From positions 41,012 to 105,011 of the forward strand of contig NZ_ASSJ01000008.1 in the NCBI RefSeq assembly GCF_000473895.1: a stretch of DNA of 64,000 nucleotides, given 5' to 3'. The notes below the pieces were generated by a model. It was given only the letters and a program-made list of their open reading frames with translations, was not told the origin of the DNA and did no database searches. Shown one piece after another: positions 57,666 to 64,000 of this stretch. Position numbers and translations under genes: made by a program. Origin of the DNA: Rubidibacter lacunae KORDI 51-2 (GTDB lineage: Bacteria; Cyanobacteriota; Cyanobacteriia; Cyanobacteriales; Rubidibacteraceae). Every line of letters begins with the position of its first letter. Positions within the stretch are counted from its first letter, which is position 1.

Positions 57666-58360
57666 GAAGTGGGCCTTTCTGATTCTAAGTTCTGTAGTTT
57701 TTCCAATCTGTTTTTCAGTCTTAATAATCCAAATTCAATCTTTGAGAAGTTCATCGTCTTGAAGATGAGATACTGCAGGCTTAATAAGGATGATTGTCCA
57801 GAGTACTTAACTTTATCTCTTGCGATCGATCGGGGATGAATAGTAAACTTATCATAAGTCTAGATCGGGAAGTTTAATTCAAAAACTATTGCCAACTTCT
57901 TCACAAAAACAAAAGTTTATTAACCACAAGAACCTCAACTACTTTTTCGTCAAGCACTGAAGGCTTCTTTAAAAGAGAGTAACTGAATCACAAACCCATA
58001 AGCCAGCTCTTGAAACAATTGGTATTAATCTGCAATCATTGCAAAACAAAGGCGAGCTGGTAGGGGTGGGTGGCTTCTTCCGGAGATGAAAATTAGGTTG
58101 GAGGTGTGCCTCCATGCTCGGATTGCCTCAAGGACCCCGCGGACTCCGCTCACCTCCAAGAAAAATGTCGCGGTAATCGAAGACATCCTCTATCGCAACT
58201 CTCTCTCTCAGGTTATCTCCAGACCCTCAGAGGGATCGAGCAGACCGCGAGCGCCTAAGCCCAGCAAGCTGTCCTGAACGAAGCTGGGAATTTTTTTCTC
58301 GCGGCAACTACGCAGATTGCCGCCAGCTCCCCCCGACAGGTGAAAAGCATCCTTGGGTCC

Positions 58361-58531
58361 TTAATTCTCCTCAACGAGCAAGCCTAGCGCATGCCACTCG
58401 AGCCTCTCAGCCAACTTAGCTTGCTGCTCTAGCGCTAATGACAGAGCGTAAGTGCCAATTTTCCCTCCCAGCACGTAGCGGCGGATATCGTATGGCTCGC
58501 TGGCATACCCGTCGGCGCTAAAACTTAACAC
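58361..58531 (-). CDS. Short unknown open frame, possibly a gene remnant (56 aa)
   Basis: A GTG-started frame reads VLSFSADGYASEPYDIRRYV then LGGKIGTYALSLALEQQAK and ends LEWHALGLLVEEN. The composition is protein-like and the helix pattern is regular. It is immediately preceded in frame by a stop five bases before the GTG-AAG context, and no good ribosome-binding site is seen. It may be a small gene or the tail of a lost one; I do not recognise the family. Confidence 0.4.
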   Translation of the reverse strand: MLSFSADGYASEPYDIRRYVLGGKIGTYALSLALEQQAKLAERLEWHALGLLVEEN

Positions 58532-58554
58532 CTTGTTTCATTACCAGTAGTTTC

Positions 58555-58785
58555 CGGCGCAACCTGAAAAAGCATTATTTGCGCATAACCAATTTCGAGT
58601 ATCTGCAAAATGAGGAGGTATGTGCCATCGGATAGTGGGTCAGTGGAGTCAACGGTGAACCAGATTGAACGGCGGCTGAAAATTTCAGGGGCAAAATGGG
58701 AGACTGGCAATGTGCCGCAAGTGCTGGCACATTGATGCGCCTACCTCGACAAACTGCTTCGAATTCTCTCTGTAGAAGGTTACGG
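58555..58785 (+). pseudogene. ISKra4-type transposase C-terminal remnant
   Basis: The plus strand gives ITNFEYLQNEEVCAIG in one frame, then after a shift near 58640 SGSVESTVNQIERRLKISG and AKWETGNVPQVLAH. A TGA at 58733 follows, and then CAYLDKLLRILSVEG. The GSGSVES...RLKISGAxW...NVPQVLxHRCAYL pattern is what I know as the end of ISKra4-family transposases. The frameshift and stop make it inactive. The rest of the element is absent. Confidence 0.65.
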
Positions 58786-59007
58786 GCACCCTGCGGCATG
58801 TCCGTCCGCGTAACATTGCGATCGCCTTCAGAAGGGAAACTTATTAGGGCTGGAGTAACTACCGGCTCGAACGCCTCACGGTAAAGTGTTGGCAAAACGA
58901 ACCCACTCGCAACGCTAAGGATTTAATTTGAGGGCAGAGATTGCAGGCATGTCTGTTTTACATTGCTTATTTACATCGCTTAGTGAGGCAGCTGCGAGCT
59001 TGCTAGC

Positions 59008-60333
59008 TTGCGAGAGCAAGACCATGGGAGCAAGATTGTGAGTAGCCCCGAGCGCCTTCGAGTTTTGCTCATTATCGAGCAGTGCAATCCTGATTGGGCT
59101 TCCGTTCCGCTGGAAGGATATAACTACTACTGCGGGATCGCCCGACATGCCGACGTCCACCTCGTTACGCACGGGCGAAATGCTCCTGCCCTTAGTCGTA
59201 CGACCGATACACAAATCACCTATATCTATGAAGGTGTACTTAGCAAGCGGTACTACAAACTAGTTGACGGCTTGACCGCGCGCGGCCGCGTGAACTGGCC
59301 GTTGCGCAATGCCCTTGCCTACCCAATATACGAAGAATTTAACCGTCAAGTTTGCCGGCGGTTTTCGCCAAATGTGGAGCGTGGAGACTACGACCTCGTC
59401 CACGCCATCACCCCTATGATGCCGCGATATCCAGTTGCCATCCATCGCGCCTGTTTGCAAACGCCGTTTCTCTTAGGTCCGGTAAATGGCGGCGTGCCCT
59501 TTCCACCTGGCTTCGGTAAGATAGCACGCCAAGAGTCGGCGCAGTTCAATTTCTTGCGTGCAGTTGGGCGCTCTCTCCTACCGGATTATGTGGCGACCTA
59601 TAAAAATGCCCACAAAATCCTTGCCGGCTCCACGTATACGCTCGAACTGCTCAAGCGGTTATTTGCCATTCCCGACGAACGCGTCGAGCTATTCTACGAA
59701 AATGGCATTGATGCTTGCTTTCTCGACCCAAGGGCACCAAGTGTTTCAGAAGATGGCAGGGTGAGACTTCTGTTTGTCGGACGTCTCGTACCCTATAAAG
59801 GTGCAGACATGATACTTGACGCGATCGCCAACCTCGACCCAACAGTTCGCGATCGCCTTGTCCTAACGATTGTTGGCGATGGCTCGGAGCGATCGCGTTT
59901 GGAGGAAGTTGTTAGGGATCGCGGTCTGAACGCGTCGCGGCTGACGGTAGAATTCGCCGGCTGGGTGCCCCAGGCTAAAACTCTGGAGTACTACCGTCGA
60001 GCAGATATTTTCTGCTTTCCATCAATACGCGAATTTGGCGGGGCTGTGGTGCTTGAGGCGATGGCTTGCGGATTGCCCTGTATCGTCGTTGACAATGGTG
60101 GCATTGGCGAATACGTGACCGAGCAAAATGGGTACAAAATTGCCCCGACATCGCGCGCTGAAGTCGTTACTCTGCTCGAGCAGCATATTTCGACACTGGT
60201 CACCAACAACAAACTACGAGCACAAATGTCAGAGCAGGCGATCGCCCGCGCTCGAGAATTTACTTGGAGCCATAAGTCCGAGCAGCTGTTATCGATCTAT
60301 CGCGAATTGATAGTGAGTTGTCGGGCAAAATAG
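59008..60333 (+). CDS. Family 4 glycosyltransferase
   Basis: A 441-residue GT-B enzyme. N-terminal acceptor domain (RLRVLLIIEQCNPDW; YDLVHAITPMMPRYPVAI; GPVNGGVPFPPGF) and C-terminal donor domain (VRLLFVGRLVPYKGADMILDAI; GDGSERSRLEEVV; the EFGGAVVLEAMACGLPCIVVDNGGIGEYV nucleotide-sugar site with the EX7E motif). A GTG at 59038 is an alternative start. It is first in an operon of three, 13 bp before the next GT4. Exopolysaccharide or lipopolysaccharide assembly is the likely setting. Confidence 0.92.
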   Translation: MREQDHGSKIVSSPERLRVLLIIEQCNPDWASVPLEGYNYYCGIARHADVHLVTHGRNAPALSRTTDTQITYIYEGVLSKRYYKLVDGLTARGRVNWPLRNALAYPIYEEFNRQVCRRFSPNVERGDYDLVHAITPMMPRYPVAIHRACLQTPFLLGPVNGGVPFPPGFGKIARQESAQFNFLRAVGRSLLPDYVATYKNAHKILAGSTYTLELLKRLFAIPDERVELFYENGIDACFLDPRAPSVSEDGRVRLLFVGRLVPYKGADMILDAIANLDPTVRDRLVLTIVGDGSERSRLEEVVRDRGLNASRLTVEFAGWVPQAKTLEYYRRADIFCFPSIREFGGAVVLEAMACGLPCIVVDNGGIGEYVTEQNGYKIAPTSRAEVVTLLEQHISTLVTNNKLRAQMSEQAIARAREFTWSHKSEQLLSIYRELIVSCRAK

Positions 60334-60346
60334 ACCGTCACGGACG

Positions 60347-61576
60347 ATGAAAATTGGCTACTTGATACCCGAATTTCCGGGTCAAACACACATCTTCTAC
60401 TGGCGAGAGCGGCAGGCTTTGGAGCAGCTTGGAATTGCAGTCGATCTGGTCTCGACTCGCCAACCCAAGAAAGGCATCATGTCTCATACATGGACGGAGG
60501 AAGCCTGCCAGCAGACAACTTATTTATTCCCGATCGCGGTCCGATTCTGGGGAATTGTCAGCGAATTGTTGCGCAGCGGACTGACGGGATGGTGGCGTGT
60601 CTTTCGGGCAGTTGCCACCGCCGACGATGTAAAAGGTGCAGCAAAGTTGCGAATGTTGGCGTTAACCGTCATCGGAGCCGAGCTTGTCAGCATCGCACGC
60701 GATCGCGGTTGGCAACACGTCCACGTCCACTCCTGCGCTGACGCTGCCAATGTGGCTTTTTTTGCATCACTGTTGTCGTCGTTGACCTACAGCTTGACCC
60801 TACACGGTCCACTCACAGACTACGGTTCCAATCAAGCTCAAAAGTGGCAGAATGCTGCATTTGGAGTAACCATCACGACCAAACTGGCTCGCGAGGTCAA
60901 AGAACGGCTTGTCGGTCACCTGCCGCCGCAGCTTGAAGTCGCGCCTATGGGCGTGAATGTAGAGCGGTTTACGCGTCGAGATCCCTACATTCCCTGGCAA
61001 AGGAATGGCAATGTGCGTTTGTTTAGCTGCGGTCGGCTCAATCCATGTAAGGGGCATGCAGAAACACTTGAGGCAATCGTTATACTTCGCCAGCAGGGCT
61101 TTCCTATCGAGCTAGATATTGCTGGCGAAGACGAGCAAGGTGGTGGGGGGTATCACCGCTACCTCGACACGCTCATCAGCGAACGCCAACTGACTGGTAG
61201 CGTCCGCCTGTTAGGGGCAGTTAGCGAAGAAACGGTCAAATGCTATCTGGAAAATGCTCATTTATTCGTTTTGGCAAGTTGGCATGAGCCTTTAGGCGTT
61301 GCCATTATGGAGTCGATGGCAATGAGCGTTCCTACTGTTTCTACAGCTGCGGGTGGTGTTGCCGAACTGATCGACCACGAGAGTGATGGACTGCTGGTGC
61401 CGCCGCGATCGCCAGAGCGCCTTGCCGATGCAATCGCGCGTTGCCTTCAGTCTCCCGAACTGGCGCTCCATTTGAGTCAGAGGTCGCGCGATAAAATCGC
61501 CTCCAAGTTCCATCATTTCCGCAGTGCGACACAACTTGCCAACTGTTTACAAACAGTCCTCAACGGTAGCAAATAA
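60347..61576 (+). CDS. Family 4 glycosyltransferase (colanic-acid type)
   Basis: A 409-residue GT-B enzyme with the start MKIGYLIPEFPGQTHIFYWRERQAL typical of WcaL/AmsK-like transferases. The donor domain has LFSCGRLNPCKGHAETLEAIVIL, LDIAGEDEQGGGGYHRYL and the HEPLGVAIMESMAMSVPTVSTAAGG site with the EX7E-like pair. VSYTLHGPLTDYG is like the acceptor motif SLTLHGPLTDYG seen here. It is the second gene of the operon, 16 bp from the third. Confidence 0.92.
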   Translation: MKIGYLIPEFPGQTHIFYWRERQALEQLGIAVDLVSTRQPKKGIMSHTWTEEACQQTTYLFPIAVRFWGIVSELLRSGLTGWWRVFRAVATADDVKGAAKLRMLALTVIGAELVSIARDRGWQHVHVHSCADAANVAFFASLLSSLTYSLTLHGPLTDYGSNQAQKWQNAAFGVTITTKLAREVKERLVGHLPPQLEVAPMGVNVERFTRRDPYIPWQRNGNVRLFSCGRLNPCKGHAETLEAIVILRQQGFPIELDIAGEDEQGGGGYHRYLDTLISERQLTGSVRLLGAVSEETVKCYLENAHLFVLASWHEPLGVAIMESMAMSVPTVSTAAGGVAELIDHESDGLLVPPRSPERLADAIARCLQSPELALHLSQRSRDKIASKFHHFRSATQLANCLQTVLNGSK

Positions 61577-61613
61577 CCTATAGCTATCAGCTTTGAATCG
61601 GGGATTTCAAACC

Positions 61614-63329
61614 ATGAACAGACCTCCCTCAAAATTGCCGATTGGATTTTACTTTTTTGCCCTGAGTCTGACTTTTATCCTGCTCGGCAACAGTATCCGA
61701 AGCAATCGCGAGCTGCCAACGTTTACACCGGTTAGCAAGAGTGTCGAGTTCGTGCCGACCTTACTGGCACATGCCGAGGGAACAGCGATCGGAACGAACC
61801 TAGCTGGCGCGATCGATTACTCCACCGAGTATCCCTTCGTTGACTTGTTCAAGATGTCGCGTCCGTGGATTCCGCAGAGCAATGACGAGTTCAATACCAG
61901 GGAGTACGATGCCCTCGATCTAGACGAACGCGGCTGGGTCCGCTCTCTACCCGAGACAAATGCACCCGTTCGGTACAGACGCGTTGTTACGCTGATGCAC
62001 TATTATAACGGCGGAGAGTTTGTGGTTCTTTACGACGGTGAGGGAACCTTAGAATACTCACTAGACGTGCAAAAGGATCGCTCGAACTCGCAACCGGGAC
62101 GCGATCTGCTGGTTGCAAAAAAGCCTTCAGATGTCCGGATCGGAATGAACGTTGTTGCCACAGATCCAAACAAAACGGGCAACTATATTCGTAATATTCG
62201 GGTGCTTCCCGCCGAGTTTGAAAGTACTTACCAGGAGACAATATTCAATCCAGTTTTCCTCGCGCGCGTTGCTCCCTTCTCGGCATTGCGATTCATGGAC
62301 TGGATGAGTACTAATAATTCCGATCAGCAAGAGTGGTCGAACCGCCCCCAGGTTGATGATGCGCGCTACTCAGTTAAGGGCGTACCGCTAGAACTCATGA
62401 TTCGTCTTGCCAACGCGTTAAACGTCGATCCGTGGTTTACGATACCCCATCGCGCCACTGATGAGTACGTCGCAAACTTTGCACAGCTCGTTCGCGAGCA
62501 ACTCGATCGCGGACGCCACGTGTATGTTGAGTACACAAACGAAGCTTGGAATTCAATTTTCGAGCAGTTCCATTGGCTGCTTAACAATGGAATCGTTACA
62601 GCTGCAGACGAACCCGATGACTACCGTCGCATATTGACGTCTTACACCCTGCGCGCCCTGCAAATCGGCGACATCTGGCGCGAAAACTTCCAGGATAATG
62701 GCCGCACGACGGTTGTATTGGGAACGCAAACAGCCAGCCGCTATGTTGCTGATGTCGTGACGTCATACCTTGAGTGGGCCCCTCCAGGGTCCTACAGCCA
62801 CGGTTTTGATGCCTTGGCAATTACGGGCTACTTCGGACGTTCGATGGGTGCTCCTGGCAATGAAGAGGTGGTTCAAAGCTGGCTCGACGGTGCTCAAGGC
62901 GATCCTTTTCAGATAGCGATCGCGCAGCTCAAAGATGGCAGTATCCTCGGCTCAAACGATTCATTAGTGCACGTCAAGGACGACTTTGAATATTACAAAC
63001 AGCTCGTTGTCGAGCATCCGCATCTCAAAGAACTTCTCGCCTACGAGGCCAACTCCCACGTGGCGGGCTACCAGGGAGTCCAGAATAACGAGGAACTGAC
63101 GCGTTTCTTTATCGAACTGCATCGACGACCTGAATTTTACGATTTATATACGCAGCTGCTGGAAACATGGCAAGATTCCGATGGAGTGCGAACTTTGTTT
63201 ATGAACTTCAGTTCTATCGGCACTCCTACCAAATACGGCAGTTGGGGCGTCCTTGAAAGTGTCGAGCAGACCTCGTCGCCCCGCTATTCAGCATTAGTTG
63301 ACTTTATCGCTCGCCAACAAGCCAGCTAG
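61614..63329 (+). CDS. Exported glycoside-hydrolase-like protein
   Basis: About 571 residues, starting MNRPPSKLPIGFYFFALSLTF; the first 30 residues form a signal peptide or anchor helix. The N-terminal part is beta-rich (GTAIGTNLAGAIDYSTEYPFVDLF). The second half looks like a TIM-barrel glycosidase: DPWFTIPHRATDEYVANFAQLVR, then HVYVEYTNEAWNSIF with the Asn-Glu pair expected for a clan GH-A acid/base, and LLAYEANSHVAGYQG with a possible nucleophile Glu. I cannot assign a GH family. Third gene of the operon; trimming or degrading the polymer made by its neighbours is inferred. Confidence 0.78.
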   Translation: MNRPPSKLPIGFYFFALSLTFILLGNSIRSNRELPTFTPVSKSVEFVPTLLAHAEGTAIGTNLAGAIDYSTEYPFVDLFKMSRPWIPQSNDEFNTREYDALDLDERGWVRSLPETNAPVRYRRVVTLMHYYNGGEFVVLYDGEGTLEYSLDVQKDRSNSQPGRDLLVAKKPSDVRIGMNVVATDPNKTGNYIRNIRVLPAEFESTYQETIFNPVFLARVAPFSALRFMDWMSTNNSDQQEWSNRPQVDDARYSVKGVPLELMIRLANALNVDPWFTIPHRATDEYVANFAQLVREQLDRGRHVYVEYTNEAWNSIFEQFHWLLNNGIVTAADEPDDYRRILTSYTLRALQIGDIWRENFQDNGRTTVVLGTQTASRYVADVVTSYLEWAPPGSYSHGFDALAITGYFGRSMGAPGNEEVVQSWLDGAQGDPFQIAIAQLKDGSILGSNDSLVHVKDDFEYYKQLVVEHPHLKELLAYEANSHVAGYQGVQNNEELTRFFIELHRRPEFYDLYTQLLETWQDSDGVRTLFMNFSSIGTPTKYGSWGVLESVEQTSSPRYSALVDFIARQQAS

Positions 63330-63390
63330 TGAGGAGAATCAATTCTTGAGCTTGCAACGGTCGGTCGCAATAAAGCCAATCGCGGCAAGC

Positions 63391-63410
63391 CCTCGGCGCG
63401 ATCGCCGAGG
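63391..63410 (+). terminator. Hairpin after the glycosyltransferase operon
   Basis: CCTCGGCG and CGCCGAGG pair over 8 bp around the loop CGAT, 61 bp after the operon's last stop. There is no T-run. The core includes a HIP1 octamer, so the palindrome may reflect HIP1 and not termination. Confidence 0.35.
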
Positions 63411-63539
63411 TACCGCGCGAAGTCCCAGAAGCTTGGGTTTCCTGCTGAGGGTAAGCCTGCAAAGACTCCGCTACGCTTTTCTTCGTCAGCGCAGATTCCA
63501 TGAAACTTAAGTTAAACGCCTAAACAGATTTTAGCGACT

Positions 63540-63770
63540 ACTACCACCATTGGCTCGATTCAGGCCCTCCTGGGAAGAGTGGAGCTAAGGGCCTCCTGAG
63601 CCGTACCAAGCTTGGACCTAACCGCCTTCGGTAGTTCGACCTGCTCCACACAGCCGGCGAACCGATCGTACCTTTTGAGGTGTGCGGACCATTAGCGAGG
63701 CAATAACCCCGGTCGCCTATTGGCGGTCTATCACAATCCTTTTGCACACCGAGCATTAGAGTAGCTAGGA
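63540..63770 (-). mobile_element. Decayed IS200/IS605-type TnpB tail and right end
   Basis: On the minus strand a CSVCKRIVIDRQ run (zinc-ribbon CxxC codons at 63744-63755) is followed by a stop, and then by the segment CGAACTACCGAAGGCGGTTA. A two-stem hairpin follows (63552-63602: GGCTC/GAGCC outside, AGGCCCT/AGGGCCT inside). TnpB genes of IS200/IS605 end with such a zinc ribbon, then an ACTACCG...CGGTA stem and a right-end hairpin that belong to the guide (omega) RNA. The TnpB body is missing and the frame is broken. The assignment is from memory and moderate. Confidence 0.42.
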
Positions 63771-64000
63771 TAGCTGCAGTTCTTGTTCTATAAGGAATCC
63801 GCGTTTAACGATTACGGGCTCTATATCCGAACCATACATCAATTGACACTCAAATATGTGCATGCTATATTTCGAAAAAGATTAGTTGTTTTGGCTCGTA
63901 GCGATCCGAGAAACTTCCGTCCAACAGAAGCTCACGCTACGAATTGAGAACTAATTATGGCTATTTGCCAAACCTGGCCTAACTCAAGAAAAGGAGCCTT

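Larger units (their letters stand above)
57666..59007. other. Decay zone between the catalase-like gene and the glycosyltransferase operon
   Basis: About 1.3 kb with no intact long gene. Contents are the promoter side of the catalase-like gene, a short minus-strand open frame (58361-58531) and an ISKra4-type transposase tail (58555-58785). The open frames on the opposite strand at 58575-58895 and at 58086-58277 look like shadows. The GT4 operon promoter should lie at the right end. Confidence 0.5.
63330..64000. other. Gene-poor right end
   Basis: 671 bp without an intact gene. It contains a hairpin after the operon (63391-63410), a probable TnpB tail with a structured right end (63540-63770), and about 230 bp of ordinary-looking A/T-richer DNA at the edge in which I see nothing. 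Confidence 0.45.

Noticed and set aside
58575..58895. 106-residue minus-strand frame
   Set aside because: Antisense to the ISKra4-type transposase remnant and without family resemblance.
63541..63756. 71-residue minus-strand frame at the right end
   Set aside because: The frame crosses a structured non-coding segment; the TnpB-like zinc-ribbon codons are in a different frame.

Overview
The window is chromosomal DNA of a cyanobacterium. The evidence is petB/petD, ndhD, a tocopherol cyclase, a SecA without a C-terminal zinc motif, the order rpsL-rpsG-fusA-tuf-rpsJ, several families known mainly from cyanobacteria, and very frequent HIP1 octamers (GCGATCGC). The DNA is fairly GC-rich. I cannot fix the genus; a unicellular marine form is a guess.

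Layout. 0-6 kb: a large unknown protein, hisS, a DUF1997 protein, pheA and a Lon-substrate-binding-domain protein. 6-11 kb: the str operon on the minus strand. 11-19 kb: an IscA-like protein, a cupin, a YebC regulator, purF, upp, a LysM/M23 peptidase, a broken membrane-protein gene, an alpha/beta hydrolase lacking the usual nucleophile, and a small conserved protein. 19-26 kb: an MFS transporter with a family 2 glycosyltransferase, a beta-lactamase-like hydrolase and secA. 26-33 kb: an IS256-type transposase remnant, a Wzc-like tyrosine autokinase, purK, a pentapeptide-repeat protein, a tocopherol cyclase and an ABC ATPase without a visible permease. 33-41 kb: a secreted hypothetical, an M50 protease, holB, a PGM1-like ATP-grasp ligase, a DUF1499 protein and a CtpA-type protease. 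41-48.6 kb: petB-petD, ndhD and three exported proteins. 48.9-51.4 kb: phosphoketolase.

52.3-57.7 kb is an A/T-richer accessory island. It holds a MOSC protein and then a minus-strand run of a catalase-like protein, two related unknown proteins and a DyP-type peroxidase. I saw no full HIP1 octamer there. 57.7-59 kb is a graveyard with an ISKra4-type transposase tail. 59-63.3 kb is a three-gene exopolysaccharide-type operon (two GT4 glycosyltransferases and an exported glycoside-hydrolase-like protein). The right end holds what looks like a decayed IS200/IS605 TnpB tail with its structured right end.

The most notable non-gene signal is a family of four ~97-99 bp elements with ~11 bp terminal inverted repeats (GGGCACCTCGA/TCGAGGTGCCC) at 42.5, 48.7, 51.95 and 52.2 kb. 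One copy splits petB from petD. The others lie in opposite orientation on either side of the phosphoketolase gene. The most interesting gene set is the catalase-like/DyP cluster, with a possible DyP gene fragment lying between two of the repeats. No tRNA, rRNA or CRISPR array was seen.
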